Counted from the first letter of the stretch, positions 9,259 to 20,375 are shown. The stretch is 64,000 nt of DNA from Schauerella aestuarii (GCF_009866805.1 NZ_SIZW01000041.1:744001-808000); one strand, 5' to 3'. Notes: generated from the letters alone by a model not told the origin. Translations and numbers: made by a program.

Positions 9259-9627
9259 TTATGAGGGTGAACGTGTGATGAAGGTTTCCACGCCCACCGC
9301 CGCGCAGTCGGAAAACGCCATCGGCTTGCTGATCCGGATGCGCACGGCGCGAATCTCGGAAAAATCCCGCATCAGCCGGTCCGCCACCTGCTCGGTCAAC
9401 GTTTCAATCAAATTGACGTGTGCCTGCGTGCACTCTTCGACAATGGCCTCGCGAATCTGCCGGTAGTCGAGCACGGTATGAATGTCGTGATCGTCGACCT
9501 GCCGCTGAATGTCCACATCGATTTCTGCATCGATGTGCAGCGGCTGCGTGGCGCGTCGCTCATGCTCGAGAATGCCGATGCGCGCGTCGAGCGCCAGGCG
9601 ATTGAAAATGATGCGGCGAGTAGGCAT
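9259..9627 (-). CDS. folB: Dihydroneopterin aldolase
   Basis: This 122-residue protein of the FolB family converts 7,8-dihydroneopterin to 6-hydroxymethyl-dihydropterin and glycolaldehyde in folate synthesis. Family features are RIGILEHERRATQPLHIDAE, the VLDYRQIREAI segment and the core LIETLTEQVADRLM with its conserved glutamate. The ATG at 9627 is used because family members start just before the RIIFNRLALDARIG strand; an in-frame ATG at 9660 would add eleven residues, and neither has a strong ribosome-binding site. Confidence 0.9.
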   Translation of the reverse strand: MPTRRIIFNRLALDARIGILEHERRATQPLHIDAEIDVDIQRQVDDHDIHTVLDYRQIREAIVEECTQAHVNLIETLTEQVADRLMRDFSEIRAVRIRISKPMAFSDCAAVGVETFITRSPS

Positions 9628-9758
9628 GGCAAAAACACCAGGAACGGAATGAGCGGGCATTGTAAGGCCGTGCGTGAAGGATTCCCTATCGATCGGCGGG
9701 GCTTGCCGGGAATGGGATGCGCGCGTCGCTACAATCGGAGCAGTATGAAGGAGTCCCG

Positions 9759-10676
9759 GTGAGCGATGTCGCCCCTCAAACCAATACGATTCACGACGCC
9801 ATCATTGTGGGTGGCGGCCCTGCGGGCGCGTCTTGCGCCATTTGGCTCAAGCGGCTTGGCTTTGCGCCCCTCCTGATCGAAACGGCAGGTGCGTTGGGCG
9901 GCTTGGCGCGGGTCAACCCGTTTCAAGACGACTGGACGCCGCTGGTGCAAGGCGAGACGGGGCATGAAATCGCCGGGCGCATCGCGCGCGGCGTGGTCGA
10001 CGCAGGCGTCGCGATGCGATTGCAGAGCGCCGTCAGCGCGGTCGAGCGGCGCGGCAGAACGTTCGAGGTGACCGTGCGCGACGCACAGGGCGTGACCCAA
10101 ATCTTGCATGCCCATACGGTGGTCATTGCGTCGGGCGTGACCGCGCGCGGTCTGGATGGGGCAGGGCCCACGCCCGTGCCCGGCATCCTGGTCGGCCCCG
10201 GTTCGGACGTGGCCGATCGAGATTACCGCGGGCTGCGCGTGGCCATCCTTGGCGGTGGCGACAACGCGTTCGAGAACTATACGTTCGTGCGCGAGCGCGA
10301 TCCGGCGGTGGTGCATCTCTACGCGCGGCATGTGCGTGCCCAACAGCAATGGATTGACCGCACGCGTCCCGAGGATGTGCGCATCGGGGCCTACGATGTC
10401 GATATCAATGCGCGGCGCGTGAATGGGTTGCCGTACGATCTACTGCTGGTCTTTTACGGCTGGGTGCCGCAAGTGCCTTATGCCGAGGGCCTGGGACTCG
10501 TGCGCGACGCGCGCGGCTTCGTGCGCACCGCCCGCGAAACGGCCGAAACCAGTGTCGAAGGGATCTACGCTATTGGCGAAGTCGCCCATCGCATGCATCC
10601 GTGCGTGGTGACGTCCCTGGCCGATGGCGTCGTGGCCGCGAAAGCGATTCAGGCGCGGCTCGAGCCGCGCCCTTAG
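9759..10676 (+). CDS. NAD(P)/FAD-dependent oxidoreductase, thioredoxin-reductase-like
   Basis: This 305-residue two-dinucleotide-binding flavoprotein carries an FAD-binding IIVGGGPAGASCAIW near residues 12-26 and a second nucleotide-binding VAILGGGDNAFENY in the middle. The C-terminal EGIYAIGEVAHRMHPCVVTSLADG is the usual FAD-contact region. The redox CxxC of thioredoxin reductase is absent between the domains, so it is more like ferredoxin/flavodoxin-NADP reductase relatives. The GTG at 9759 is chosen because AAGGAG lies five bases before it; an ATG at 9717 would add 14 residues. Its end overlaps the convergent peptidase gene by four bases. Confidence 0.82.
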   Translation: MSDVAPQTNTIHDAIIVGGGPAGASCAIWLKRLGFAPLLIETAGALGGLARVNPFQDDWTPLVQGETGHEIAGRIARGVVDAGVAMRLQSAVSAVERRGRTFEVTVRDAQGVTQILHAHTVVIASGVTARGLDGAGPTPVPGILVGPGSDVADRDYRGLRVAILGGGDNAFENYTFVRERDPAVVHLYARHVRAQQQWIDRTRPEDVRIGAYDVDINARRVNGLPYDLLLVFYGWVPQVPYAEGLGLVRDARGFVRTARETAETSVEGIYAIGEVAHRMHPCVVTSLADGVVAAKAIQARLEPRP

Positions 10677-12475
10677 GGGGAGGGGCCGTGGATGGGCGGC
10701 CTCCAGGCCGCCACCTGCGCCGTCAACTCACAGTCCAGAGCCACCGGTGCTGCGAGCTTCACACGAAAAGCGCGCAATTCGTCGCGACGGAACACATGCA
10801 CCGTCAACGACGTGCCCGCTTTGTATCGCGCCAGCATCGCGTCCAGCGTGGTGCTCGTGTCCACCCGCAAGCCGTCGATGGCCACCAACACATCGCCGGC
10901 CGACAGGCTCGCACGGTGCGCCGCGCCGCCTTCCATCACCGTCGCCAATACCCACTGATCCTGTTGTTTGCGCACGCGCACATCCAGTGTGGGGGCGGGT
11001 GTGGTGGCTTTCCAGCGCACATTCACGCCATGCTCGGGCAGCAGGGTGTCGAGCGGCACATCGCTGCGGCCTTCCACATGCCGGGCGATGAAGCGCGTCG
11101 TATCCACGCCGGTGGCTTCCTTGATCAAGCCCGCCATGGCATCTTCGGGGATGCCCTGGCCCTGGCCCGTATAGAAGTCGCGGCCATAACGCGTCCACAT
11201 CAGGCGCATCGCATCGTCCAGCGAGTGGCGGCCGCCTGATTCCTTGCGGATGGTCAGATCCAATCCCAGCGCGACCAGCGCACCTTTGGTGTAGTAACTC
11301 ACCAAGGCATTGGGCGAATTCTCGTCTTGCTTGTAGTAGCGGGTCCAGGCATCGAAGGCACTTTCGGCAATCGATTGCTTGTGTCGGCCAGGTGTGCGTG
11401 CGACGCTGGTGATGGTCTTGCCCAGCATCTTCAAGTAGTGATCGCGCGAAATCACGCCGGATCGCAGCAAGAACAGGTCGTCGTAATACGAGGTAAAGCC
11501 TTCGAATACCCACAGCAGGCGCGTCAGGTCCGGCTGGCGCAGATTGTACGGAGCAAAGGCCGCCGGCTTGATGCGCTTGACGTTCCAGGTATGAAAATAC
11601 TCGTGACTCACAAGACCGAGAAAGGTGCGATAGCCCTCATCCTGTCCGGGCAGTCCCAATACGGGCAGGTCTTTGCGGGACGCCATCAGTGCGGTCGACG
11701 CGCGGTGTTCCAGGCCGCCGTAGCTGTCGCCTGTGACCATCGTCATGAACACATACCGATCGCTGCTGTCGAGAAACGGCGCGCGCTTGCTGCGCGGTTC
11801 GAAAAACGCAATCTGTGCCTCGCAAATGCGCTGGGTATCGTCGGCAATGCGCACCAGATCCAGCTTGGGAACGACGCCCGTAAACACCATTTCGTGCAGG
11901 GCGCCGTGTGCTTCGAATTGCACGACCTGCGGCGTACCCATTTCGACCGGATGATCGATGAGGGCATCGTAGTTGGGCGCGCGGTACAGCCCAAACCCAT
12001 GGCGGCGCGCGGCGCCGGACTGGCCGCGCGCTTCCGGCAGGCTGGTATAGACCTTCCACTCGGCGTGATCCGGCGGAACCAGATCGAGCAGGCAGGGCCG
12101 ATCCGTTTGCCCGTGCACACTCAGGAACACGCTGGTGCCGTTGAAAAAGCCGTGCGACTCGTCCAGATGCGCACCGCGCACCGACAGATCCCAGGCGTAC
12201 ACGATGTACTCGACGGTCAATGGGCCTTCGCAGGGCGCGGCCTGCCAAGTGTGGTTGTCGACCTTGACGACGTTCACGCGCCGGGTGCCGCATCGCGCGG
12301 ACAACGTTTCGACCTGGCGCGAGAAATCGCGGATCAGGTAGCTGCCCGGGATCCAGGCAGGCAGCGAGAGGTGTTGCCCCTGGGGGTCGGGGCGGGCCAC
12401 TTCGAGTGTGATCCGAAAGCGGTGTCCGGCGACGTCGAAGGGTTCGAGGCGGTAAAGTAGGGCGGTATCGTTCAT
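10673..12475 (-). CDS. M61 family metallopeptidase with PDZ domain (glycyl aminopeptidase-like)
   Basis: This 600-residue protein has an N-terminal beta domain, a gluzincin catalytic domain with HEYFH at 291-295 and the downstream zinc-ligand glutamate in [13 protein letters not shown] (about 325), and a C-terminal PDZ domain at about 500-585 with the [12 protein letters not shown] motif. The GGLEH at 253-257 is a family marker. M61 enzymes release N-terminal glycine or alanine from peptides. No signal peptide is visible, so a cytoplasmic location is likely. It is divergent from the enoyl-CoA hydratase gene with only 37 bp between starts. Confidence 0.92.
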   Translation of the reverse strand: MNDTALLYRLEPFDVAGHRFRITLEVARPDPQGQHLSLPAWIPGSYLIRDFSRQVETLSARCGTRRVNVVKVDNHTWQAAPCEGPLTVEYIVYAWDLSVRGAHLDESHGFFNGTSVFLSVHGQTDRPCLLDLVPPDHAEWKVYTSLPEARGQSGAARRHGFGLYRAPNYDALIDHPVEMGTPQVVQFEAHGALHEMVFTGVVPKLDLVRIADDTQRICEAQIAFFEPRSKRAPFLDSSDRYVFMTMVTGDSYGGLEHRASTALMASRKDLPVLGLPGQDEGYRTFLGLVSHEYFHTWNVKRIKPAAFAPYNLRQPDLTRLLWVFEGFTSYYDDLFLLRSGVISRDHYLKMLGKTITSVARTPGRHKQSIAESAFDAWTRYYKQDENSPNALVSYYTKGALVALGLDLTIRKESGGRHSLDDAMRLMWTRYGRDFYTGQGQGIPEDAMAGLIKEATGVDTTRFIARHVEGRSDVPLDTLLPEHGVNVRWKATTPAPTLDVRVRKQQDQWVLATVMEGGAAHRASLSAGDVLVAIDGLRVDTSTTLDAMLARYKAGTSLTVHVFRRDELRAFRVKLAAPVALDCELTAQVAAWRPPIHGPSP

Positions 12476-12512
12476 CGGCTTAGTTTACTTTCGAAGATCA
12501 GAGGAGACATTT

Positions 12513-13289
12513 ATGAGTGAAGCTCTCGTATTACAAGAAACGCGCGGTCGCGTCGGCATCCTGACACTGAATCGCCCCAAGGCGCTCAACGCGTTGAACG
12601 ATGCGCTGATGGACGAGCTGGGGGCAGCCTTGCTTGCCTTCGATGCCAATGACGAGATCGGAGCGATCGTCATTACCGGCAGCGAGAAGGCATTCGCCGC
12701 CGGCGCCGATATCGGCGCGATGAAGGACTGGGGTTACATGGATGTTTATCGCAGCGATTACATCACCCGCAACTGGGAAACGCTCAAGCGCGTGCGCAAG
12801 CCGGTGATCGCTGCAGTGGCGGGCTACGCACTGGGTGGCGGCTGCGAGTTGGCGATGATGTGCGACATCATCATCGCGGCTGACACGGCGCGTTTCGGCC
12901 AACCGGAAATCAAGCTCGGCGTGATTCCCGGCGCCGGCGGCACGCAGCGCCTGCCGCGCGCCGTAGGCAAGGCGAAGGCCATGGATCTCGTGCTTACCGC
13001 GCGCATGATGAAGGCCGATGAGGCCGAGCGGTCCGGGCTCGTGTCGCGGGTTGTTGCGGCCGATAAGTTGATGGACGAGGCGCTCGATGCGGCCACGATC
13101 ATCGCCTCGATGTCGTTGCCTTCGGTGCTGATGGCCAAGGAAACGGTCAATCGTGCTTTCGAATCCGGACTGAACGACGGGCTGCTCTTCGAGCGGCGCG
13201 TCTTCCATTCGCTGTTTGCGACCGAAGACCAGAAAGAGGGCATGGCGGCATTTGCCGACAAGCGGCCCGCGCAGTTCAAGCATCGCTGA
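12513..13289 (+). CDS. Enoyl-CoA hydratase
   Basis: This 258-residue crotonase-fold enzyme is a short-chain enoyl-CoA hydratase. The oxyanion-hole region [15 protein letters not shown] and the two catalytic glutamates, in [11 protein letters not shown] and [21 protein letters not shown], are all present, as in active FadB/PaaF-type hydratases. AGAGGAG precedes the ATG by about eight bases. The gene stands alone, followed by a hairpin. Confidence 0.93.
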   Translation: MSEALVLQETRGRVGILTLNRPKALNALNDALMDELGAALLAFDANDEIGAIVITGSEKAFAAGADIGAMKDWGYMDVYRSDYITRNWETLKRVRKPVIAAVAGYALGGGCELAMMCDIIIAADTARFGQPEIKLGVIPGAGGTQRLPRAVGKAKAMDLVLTARMMKADEAERSGLVSRVVAADKLMDEALDAATIIASMSLPSVLMAKETVNRAFESGLNDGLLFERRVFHSLFATEDQKEGMAAFADKRPAQFKHR

Positions 13290-13297
13290 TGGGAGAG

Positions 13298-13323
13298 CGC
13301 CGGGGGTTCCCAAACCCTCGGCG
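13298..13323 (+). terminator. Hairpin downstream of enoyl-CoA hydratase, weak terminator
   Basis: CGCCGGGGGTT pairs with AACCCTCGGCG (11 bp, one G-T) around a CCCA loop, nine bases after the stop codon. No T-run follows, so it may be a Rho-independent terminator lacking a U-tract or an RNA 3' stabiliser. Confidence 0.45.
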
Positions 13324-13739
13324 TATGTTCTATGTTCGGCCGAGCGTTGGAGAAACGCGCGGCCGAATACGCGCTATCCGACCTGCGACGATGCCCGCGG
13401 CGGCTCGATGATCGAACGAGCTAGCCAGGTGCGCGCAGCGGTCGAAGCGCGTGGCAGTCTGGGGCAGTGCATAGGTCCACAATGAGATCGGCCTTCGATT
13501 TATCAAGCATTTCGACTCGGATCGATTTCGTGCCGATGCGCTGATAATTCAGGCTCTTTAACGTCATTTACAAATGCTGCAACGCGCACCCGTGCCCGCA
13601 GCAATTGCTGTGCATTGGTTGCGCTTTGACACGCTGATGGAAACGCCCGTTTCACACGTGAGGCCTATCCTGAGCAACTTGGGTGTCGGCGCGTGGGAGT
13701 CGCGTTCGACGCCGGTTGAATAACGATAAGGATGGATCC
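13324..13739. other. Gene-free spacer upstream of the DUF1254 gene
   Basis: I see no credible gene in these 416 bases. They hold a perfect 12-bp palindrome CAGCAATTGCTG at 13599-13610 and an isolated TTGACA at 13626-13631 with no matching -10 at normal distance. The downstream gene has a good ribosome-binding site, so its promoter should lie here, but I cannot place it. Confidence 0.5.
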
Positions 13740-15428
13740 ATGCGCAAAACAAACCAATCTCGTCAATGGCCAGTCGCCGTTTTGTCCAGCGCACTGGCGC
13801 TGTGCTTCGTGACTGCAGCGCAAGCTCAAACCACGGCGCCGCGTTCCGAGTTGCGCCTGGTGTCCGAAACGCCGATGCAAATGCAGGCGGCGCCTGCACG
13901 TGCCGCTGCGCCCGTGACGGCTGCTGAGTTGAATGACATCGCCAGCGATGCCTATGTGTATGCCTATCCGCTGGTGCTGATGGAAATGACGCGCCGCGCC
14001 GCGACCGGCGTGGGCTCGGCGGCGAACGGCAAGGCCCCGATGAATCAGTTTTCGCATCACACCGCGTTGCCCGATGCCACGACGGCAGATGCGCGCTGGC
14101 CCAGCACGGATGGTGTGAATTCGAACCTCTGGTTTGACGTATCGCGCGCACCGCTCCTGATCGAAGCGCCCGATGCCGGTGAGCGTTACGTCTCGCTGAC
14201 CCTGTTCGATATGTGGACCGACGTGTTTGCCTCGCGCGGCACGCGCACGGCAGGTGCCGGTCCGCAACGGTTCTTGTTGGTGGGTCCGTACTGGCAAGGT
14301 TCGGTGCCGCAGGGCGTTGATGTTGTGCGCAGCCCCACTTCGATGGGATGGTTGATCGCGCGCGCACAGATTACGGGTCAAAACGACTTGGCCGGCGCCA
14401 ATCAGTTTCAGCAAGGGTTGAAAGCCACGCCGTGGCTGCAGTCCGACGTGCGTCCGACCGCCGGCGATACCGCCCAGGGCAACGTGCGCCCCATGCGCGA
14501 TGGCCGTGTGAGCAACCCGCGTCCGATGGCCGAGTCGAATCGCGATGCCCGCATGCGTGCCGGTTTGACGCCGGGCGCAGCCGCCGGCGCACAAGGCGCG
14601 ACGAGCAATCCGCAAGGCGTGTCGCCGTTTGCCGGCGCCATGATCAACAGTGCGCCAACGTACACCTATCAGCCGAATGTGGATCCCAGCCTGACGCCGG
14701 CGCAGCAAGTTGCGCAGATGGACGCGGCCACGTTCTTCAGCGTTTTTGCCGACGTAGCGCGCACCAATCCGCCGCACGCCAACGACAACCCGATCCTCGA
14801 TCGCCTGCGTCGCGTAGGCATCGGTGGCACGTATCGGCCGTTTTCGTTCCCGTCGCTGGATCCGGCGGTCCAGCAAGCGCTTACCAACGCGGCGCCGTTG
14901 GCCAGCCGCCGCATTACCGATTCGGCGCAACGTCTTACTGCTCCGGTCAACGGCTGGAATACAGTCACGGGCGGCATCGGAACGTACGGTACGGACTACT
15001 CGCGCCGTGCAGCGATCGCAGCCTTGGGCTTGGGCGCCAGCGTGCCTGAAGATGTGATCTATCCGGTCACCATGGTCGACGCCGACGGCGAGTTGCTCGA
15101 CGCGCGTGAAGACTACGTGCTGCATTTCGACAAAGCCCAACTGCCCCCGGTGGACGGTCATTGGTCGCTCTTCCTGTACAACGCCGATCGTGGTTTTGCG
15201 CGCAACGAGGCCAATCGTTATGCGATTTTGAGCACCGACAACCTGACCTACAACAAGGACGGCTCGCTGGATATCTATATCCAGAAGCGCCAGCCGCGTG
15301 GTGACAAGCAGGCGAACTGGCTGCCGACCCCGGCGGAAGGCAACTTCATGTTGAACATGCGTCTGTATTCGCCCAAGAATATTGCGCTGGATGGTCTGTG
15401 GGCGCCGCCTGCAGTGCGCGAGAATTGA
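13740..15428 (+). CDS. Secreted DUF1254/DUF1214-type protein
   Basis: This 562-residue exported protein has a clear signal peptide: positive N-terminus MRKTNQSRQ, hydrophobic VAVLSSALALCFVTAA, and probable cleavage after AQA near residue 29. The mature part begins with an AYVYAYPLVLMEMTRRA segment typical of DUF1254, followed by WFDVSRAPLLIEAPDAGERY and the C-terminal DUF1214-like region (GHWSLFLYNADRGF, DIYIQKRQPRGDKQANWLPTP). The middle, about 225-330, is low in complexity. AAGGATGG precedes the ATG at 13740. Function is not known for the family. It is flanked by a strong terminator. Confidence 0.85.
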   Translation: MRKTNQSRQWPVAVLSSALALCFVTAAQAQTTAPRSELRLVSETPMQMQAAPARAAAPVTAAELNDIASDAYVYAYPLVLMEMTRRAATGVGSAANGKAPMNQFSHHTALPDATTADARWPSTDGVNSNLWFDVSRAPLLIEAPDAGERYVSLTLFDMWTDVFASRGTRTAGAGPQRFLLVGPYWQGSVPQGVDVVRSPTSMGWLIARAQITGQNDLAGANQFQQGLKATPWLQSDVRPTAGDTAQGNVRPMRDGRVSNPRPMAESNRDARMRAGLTPGAAAGAQGATSNPQGVSPFAGAMINSAPTYTYQPNVDPSLTPAQQVAQMDAATFFSVFADVARTNPPHANDNPILDRLRRVGIGGTYRPFSFPSLDPAVQQALTNAAPLASRRITDSAQRLTAPVNGWNTVTGGIGTYGTDYSRRAAIAALGLGASVPEDVIYPVTMVDADGELLDAREDYVLHFDKAQLPPVDGHWSLFLYNADRGFARNEANRYAILSTDNLTYNKDGSLDIYIQKRQPRGDKQANWLPTPAEGNFMLNMRLYSPKNIALDGLWAPPAVREN

Positions 15429-15471
15429 TTTTTCGCGGCTGACCCTGCTCCCGTCTACGGGCGCAGGCGCC

Positions 15472-15499
15472 AAAAGGGACCGCCAGGCGGTCCCTTTTT
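15472..15499 (+). terminator. Intrinsic terminator after the DUF1254 gene
   Basis: AAAAGGGACCGCC and GGCGGTCCC form a GC-rich stem with a minimal loop, followed by TTTTT. The A-run on the left could make it bidirectional. It separates this gene from the atp operon promoter 100 bp downstream. Confidence 0.9.
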
Positions 15500-15599
15500 C
15501 ATGACCCTTCATAAAGCATTACAATGCGCTGAACGAGATTGCGTAAGCCTGAGCGTCGGCTCATGTGTGCGTGAATGCCACTAACCCGATGGGGCGCGA

Positions 15600-15629
15600 T
15601 TGTCAGGTGTTTTCGATTCACGCTATACT
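15600..15629 (+). promoter_or_regulatory. Sigma70 promoter of the atp operon
   Basis: TTGTCA at 15600-15605 and TATACT at 15624-15629 are separated by 18 bp; each matches five of six consensus positions. It is the only good promoter between the upstream terminator and atpI, so it most likely drives the whole ATP synthase operon, with transcription starting near 15636. Confidence 0.75.
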
Positions 15630-15731
15630 CGTTGAGTTTGACGCTTGCGGGATAAAGAAGGCGCGATGGGCGACGTTCAGCTTCGCTTGCCGTGTAGTTT
15701 CCTCATGTCGATGCGTCGTGATGAGTCTGTC

Positions 15732-16169
15732 ATGATCAAAGTCGATACCGATACAGCAAGTCCTGTCCAACTTACCGAAGCTCAGCGCAAATCAATGAAT
15801 GCGCGGGCGGTGCGGGGGATGATGCGGGCGCTGGCGGCACAGGGAGCGATGGCGATTGCGGGGGCAATCATTGCGTGGGCGGTTGGAGGCACTGCGGCGG
15901 CGGCATCGGCATTGGCGGGAGCGGGGGCGTACTGGTTGCCCAACGCTGCTTTCGGCCTGCGTCTGATGTTTGGCCTGCTTGCTGGTCGCTCAGCGAGTCC
16001 AGTCTTTTTCTTTCTAGGCGAAATGCTCAAGTTGGCTGCAACAGTCTTTCTGTTGTGGTTGCTGTCGCGGTTCGCTAGTGAATGGTTGGTGTGGCCGGCG
16101 GTGATCGGGGGGTTGATCCTCACGCTCAAGGGCTACTTTCTTCTGATGATGTTCCGCAAGTTGTCGTAG
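15732..16169 (+). CDS. atpI: ATP synthase subunit I
   Basis: This is a small AtpI-type membrane protein, about 145 residues with four predicted membrane segments (AMAIAGAIIAWAVGG, ASALAGAGAYWLPNAAFGLRL, FFFLGEMLKLAATVFLLWLL, LVWPAVIGGLILTLKGYFLLMM). AtpI assists assembly of the c-ring of the F-type ATPase. The start is uncertain: the ATG at 15732 fits family length, while the ATG at 15666 has a better AGAAGG ribosome-binding site and would add 22 residues. It is the first gene of the atp operon, 68 bp before atpB. Confidence 0.85.
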   Translation: MIKVDTDTASPVQLTEAQRKSMNARAVRGMMRALAAQGAMAIAGAIIAWAVGGTAAAASALAGAGAYWLPNAAFGLRLMFGLLAGRSASPVFFFLGEMLKLAATVFLLWLLSRFASEWLVWPAVIGGLILTLKGYFLLMMFRKLS

Positions 16170-16237
16170 TCGCACAAAATTAACGTGCATGGTGAACGTC
16201 CTGACGTTCTTCATCTAGCAAAAAGGGTAGGATTTTC

Positions 16238-17122
16238 ATGGCAGCCGCCAACGCCGACATTTCGCCTCAGTCCGCTTATATTCAGCACCATCTGGTGCAC
16301 CTGAATAACACGGGCGAAAAGCAATCGATCATTGCCCAATTCAACATCATCAACTACGACTCGCTGTTCTGGTCGGCACTGATGGGATTGATCGTCGTCG
16401 GCGTGCTGGCCTTCGCCGCCCGTCGCGCCACGTCCGGCGTACCGGGCCGCTTCCAGGCGCTGGTCGAGTCGATCGTCGACATGGTCGATCAACAAGCCAA
16501 GAGCGTCGTGCCCAATGCCAAGAGCCGCTTGTTCGTCGCCCCGCTCGCCCTGACCGTATTCCTCTGGATCGTGTTGATGAACGCACTCGATCTGGTGCCG
16601 GTCGATCTGATGTCCTGGATCTTCATCAATACCGGTGTGGGCGCCGAGCATGGCGATCCGCTCTATTACCACCGCATTCTGCCGACGGCCGATTTGAACG
16701 TGCCGATGGGTATGTCGCTGGGCGTGCTGCTCCTGATGTTCTATTACGGCATCAAGATCAAGACCCCGGTCGGCTTTACAAAAGAACTCTTCACCGCGCC
16801 TTTCCATGGGCACGGCGTCATGGCCATCATACTGGCACCCGCCAACTTTGCGCTCAACCTGGTCGAATACGCGGCCAAGTCGGTGTCGTTGGGTATGCGG
16901 TTGTTCGGCAACATGTTTGCCGGCGAGCTCTTGTTCATGCTTATCGCCTTGATGGGCGGCGCTTGGACAGGTTTCAATGCTTCCAGTATCGGATTGGGCG
17001 TAGGCCAAGTCCTGGCGGGATCGGTGTGGGCCATCTTCCACATCATGATCGTGTTGTTGCAAGCCTTTATCTTCATGATGCTGACGCTGGTTTACATCGG
17101 CCAGGCTCACGAAGGTCACTAA
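16238..17122 (+). CDS. atpB: ATP synthase F0 subunit a
   Basis: This 294-residue integral membrane subunit forms the proton half-channels next to the c-ring. The essential arginine lies in [18 protein letters not shown], and several long hydrophobic helices are evident. The N-terminal region [14 protein letters not shown] is typical of proteobacterial subunit a. It is followed by a 135-bp spacer with direct repeats and a U-rich stretch before atpE. Confidence 0.97.
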   Translation: MAAANADISPQSAYIQHHLVHLNNTGEKQSIIAQFNIINYDSLFWSALMGLIVVGVLAFAARRATSGVPGRFQALVESIVDMVDQQAKSVVPNAKSRLFVAPLALTVFLWIVLMNALDLVPVDLMSWIFINTGVGAEHGDPLYYHRILPTADLNVPMGMSLGVLLLMFYYGIKIKTPVGFTKELFTAPFHGHGVMAIILAPANFALNLVEYAAKSVSLGMRLFGNMFAGELLFMLIALMGGAWTGFNASSIGLGVGQVLAGSVWAIFHIMIVLLQAFIFMMLTLVYIGQAHEGH

Positions 17123-17497
<375 letters not shown>

Positions 17498-17506
17498 TTG
17501 CGCACT

Positions 17507-17565
17507 GCCCGCAGGCTCGACTTGCGGGCGCTTTCGGCCGTATCGCGTGACGCCCCGTCGGGGCG
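17507..17565 (+). other. Two hairpins in the atpE-atpF spacer
   Basis: GCCCGCA (17507-17513) pairs with TGCGGGC (17523-17529), and CGCCCC (17551-17556) with GGGGCG (17560-17565). Neither has a T-run. They lie between the highly translated atpE and atpF and may act as RNA-processing or 3'-stabilising elements. Confidence 0.5.
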
Positions 17566-17649
17566 ACATGCTGAGACGGCTACATATTCGTTGACCCCGC
17601 CGTACACGTTTGGTGCGGCAGGGTTCCAAGGTATTAGAGGGAAACGACC

Positions 17650-18120
17650 GTGAATTTAAACGCGACGATCTTTTTCCAGATGCTTGTGTTCTTCGTCTTG
17701 GCCTGGTTCACGATGAAATTCGTGTGGCCGCCGCTGACGAAGGCGATGGACGAGCGACGCCAGAAAATCGCCGACGGCTTGTCCGCCGCCGAGAAAGGCC
17801 GGGCCGATTTGGCTCAAGCCCAGGCGCGTGTCAGTCTGATCGAAGCTTCTGCGAAATCGGAAACGCATGCTCGCATCGTTGAAGCTGAAAAGCAGGCTGC
17901 CGGTTTGATCGACGAAGCTCGTCGTGAAGCCGAAGTCGAACGTGCCCGCATCGTGGCGCAAGCCAAGCAGGAAGCCCAGCAAGAAGCCCAACGTGCGCGT
18001 GCCTCGTTGCGCGACGAAGTGGCTGCCTTGGCAGTCAAGGGCGCCGAGCACATCCTCAAGCGCGAGGTTGACGCCTCCGCCCATGCCGAGCTGCTCACCC
18101 AGCTCAAGGCGCAGCTTTAA
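17650..18120 (+). CDS. atpF: ATP synthase F0 subunit b
   Basis: This 156-residue peripheral-stalk subunit has one N-terminal membrane helix ([20 protein letters not shown]) and then a long alanine/glutamate/arginine-rich coiled coil, with the usual conserved segment [20 protein letters not shown] after the helix. Length is exactly that of E. coli subunit b. It is followed after 12 bases by atpH. Confidence 0.97.
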   Translation: MNLNATIFFQMLVFFVLAWFTMKFVWPPLTKAMDERRQKIADGLSAAEKGRADLAQAQARVSLIEASAKSETHARIVEAEKQAAGLIDEARREAEVERARIVAQAKQEAQQEAQRARASLRDEVAALAVKGAEHILKREVDASAHAELLTQLKAQL

Positions 18121-18132
18121 TCCGGGAACGTC

Positions 18133-18675
18133 ATGGCTGAATTTTCGACAGTTGCCAGACCCTACGCCGAAGCCTTGTTCGCCGCCGCGCGCGACGACAA
18201 GACGCTCGGTACGTCGGGCTGGCTCGACCTGATCAAAGAAATGGATCAGATCGCTGCGCATCCCGATGTGCAGCGCCTTCTGTCCGATCCGAAGGTAAGC
18301 GACGCCCAGCGGGCCGAGATTTTCCTTGGTCTGGTCCGGTCGCAGCTGCCGCAATCCGCGCGCAACTTCATTCAGTTGCTGGTCGAGAACGACCGCCTGA
18401 TGTTGGTGCCCGAGATTGCGACACAGTTCGAGACGCTCAAAAATCGTCACGAAGGCGCCGCCGCGGCCGAGATCACCAGTGCATTCCCGATGTCCGACGC
18501 TCAGGTCGCAGATTTGATCACGGCGTTGGAAAAGAAGTTCGGTCTTAAGCTCAAGCCCCACGTTACTGTCGACCCGTCGCTGATCGGCGGCGTGCGCGTG
18601 GCAGTGGGCGATCAGGTGCTCGATACATCCGTGCAAGCCCAGTTGGCCCGCATGCGCGACACGCTGGCTGCATAA
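18133..18675 (+). CDS. atpH: ATP synthase F1 subunit delta
   Basis: This 180-residue delta subunit connects the F1 head to the b-subunit stalk. Family features are [18 protein letters not shown] at the N-terminus and the C-terminal [33 protein letters not shown]. It follows atpF by 12 bases and precedes atpA by 34. Confidence 0.96.
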   Translation: MAEFSTVARPYAEALFAAARDDKTLGTSGWLDLIKEMDQIAAHPDVQRLLSDPKVSDAQRAEIFLGLVRSQLPQSARNFIQLLVENDRLMLVPEIATQFETLKNRHEGAAAAEITSAFPMSDAQVADLITALEKKFGLKLKPHVTVDPSLIGGVRVAVGDQVLDTSVQAQLARMRDTLAA

Positions 18676-18709
18676 GCCAGGCACTCAACAGGATTCCAGG
18701 AGTCTCCAC

Positions 18710-20251
18710 ATGCAACTCAATCCCTCCGAGATCAGCGAACTGCTCAAGAGCCGCATCGAGGGCTTGAGCGCTTCGAATGATATCCGTACGCAAGGCACGG
18801 TCGTATCCGTGAGCGACGGTATTACCCGCATCCACGGCCTGTCGGACGTGATGCAGGGCGAAATGCTCGAATTCCCCAACAACCGTTTCGGTCTTGCACT
18901 CAACCTCGAGCGCGACTCCGTCGGCGCCGTGATTCTGGGCGACTACACCAGCATTTCGGAAGGCGACCAGGTCAAGACGACCGGCCGCATTCTGGAAGTG
19001 CCGGTCGGTCCCGAACTGCGCGGCCGCGTGCTTGACGCACTCGGTACGCCGATCGACGGTAAAGGTCCCTTGGGCAATACCCAAACGGACATCATCGAAA
19101 AAGTCGCTCCCGGCGTGATCGCGCGTAAGTCGGTGTCGCAGCCGCTGCAAACGGGTATCAAGGCTATCGATTCGATGGTACCGGTCGGCCGCGGTCAGCG
19201 CGAGCTGATCATTGGCGACCGTCAAACCGGCAAGACCGCTGTCGCCGTCGACACGATCATCAGCCAGAAAGGCAAGGGCGTTACCTGCGTGTACGTCGCG
19301 ATCGGCCAAAAGGCCTCGACGATCAACAACGTGGTGCGCAAGCTCGAAGAACACGGCGCGATGGAATACACCATCGTCGTGGCCGCTTCGGCTTCCGACT
19401 CCGCTGCCATGCAGTATCTGTCGGCTTACGCCGGTTGCACGATGGGCGAATATTTCCGCGACCGCGGTGAAGACGCGCTGATCATTTATGACGATCTGAC
19501 CAAGCAAGCCTGGGCTTATCGCCAAGTGTCGTTGTTGCTGCGTCGTCCCCCGGGCCGCGAAGCGTACCCCGGCGATGTGTTCTATCTCCACTCGCGTCTG
19601 CTCGAGCGTGCCGCTCGCGTGAACGAAGAGTACGTTGAGAAGTTCACCAACGGTGCGGTCAAAGGCAAGACCGGTTCGCTGACGGCACTGCCGATCATCG
19701 AAACGCAAGCCGGCGACGTGTCCGCCTTCGTGCCGACCAACGTGATTTCGATTACCGACGGCCAGATCTTCCTGGAAACCGACCTCTTCAACGCAGGCGT
19801 GCGCCCGGCTATCAACGCCGGTATCTCGGTCTCGCGAGTGGGTGGCGCGGCGCAAACCAAGGTCGTGAAAAAGCTGTCGGGCGGTATTCGTACCGACTTG
19901 GCGCAGTACCGTGAATTGGCCGCCTTCGCGCAGTTCGCTTCGGATCTGGACGACTCGACCCGTCGCCAGCTCGAACGCGGCAAGCGCGTGGTCGAACTGC
20001 TCAAGCAGCCGCAGTATCAGCCGCTGCAAGTGTGGGAATTGGCCGTTACGCTGTACACCGTCAACAACGGCTATCTGGACGACGTCGAAGTCAGCAAGGT
20101 GCTGGCATTCGAAAAGGCGTTCAAGGATCAGTTGAAGTCCAAGCACGCGGCAATGATCGAGCGCATCGAATCCAGCAAAGAACTTTCGAAGGACGACGAC
20201 GCCGAATTGGCCGCCGCTCTGCAAGAGTTCAAAAAGCACGGTGCGTTTTAA
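18710..20251 (+). CDS. atpA: ATP synthase F1 subunit alpha
   Basis: This 513-residue non-catalytic nucleotide-binding subunit contains the P-loop [10 protein letters not shown] near residue 170, [34 protein letters not shown] with the arginine-rich region, and the [22 protein letters not shown] segment. N-terminal [16 protein letters not shown] contacts delta. Length and motifs are those of active alpha subunits. Confidence 0.98.
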   Translation: MQLNPSEISELLKSRIEGLSASNDIRTQGTVVSVSDGITRIHGLSDVMQGEMLEFPNNRFGLALNLERDSVGAVILGDYTSISEGDQVKTTGRILEVPVGPELRGRVLDALGTPIDGKGPLGNTQTDIIEKVAPGVIARKSVSQPLQTGIKAIDSMVPVGRGQRELIIGDRQTGKTAVAVDTIISQKGKGVTCVYVAIGQKASTINNVVRKLEEHGAMEYTIVVAASASDSAAMQYLSAYAGCTMGEYFRDRGEDALIIYDDLTKQAWAYRQVSLLLRRPPGREAYPGDVFYLHSRLLERAARVNEEYVEKFTNGAVKGKTGSLTALPIIETQAGDVSAFVPTNVISITDGQIFLETDLFNAGVRPAINAGISVSRVGGAAQTKVVKKLSGGIRTDLAQYRELAAFAQFASDLDDSTRRQLERGKRVVELLKQPQYQPLQVWELAVTLYTVNNGYLDDVEVSKVLAFEKAFKDQLKSKHAAMIERIESSKELSKDDDAELAAALQEFKKHGAF

Positions 20252-20375
20252 GGCATTCGGACAGCAGTAGGACGTCGGGCAAGCGGGGCCATCCCCGTTT
20301 GCTTTACGCACCACACCGGGCGGGGCAGACCGTCAGTCGATCCATCCCGTCCAGCCGTCTCTACAGGAAAGCGTA

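Noticed and set aside
13626-13631. TTGACA as the promoter of the DUF1254 gene
   Set aside because: No -10-like hexamer lies 15-20 bp downstream.
13665-15512. Minus-strand open frame of over 600 codons opposite the DUF1254 gene
   Set aside because: High-GC antisense artefact; His/Arg/Gly-rich product, no ribosome-binding site, and the plus strand encodes a signal-peptide protein.
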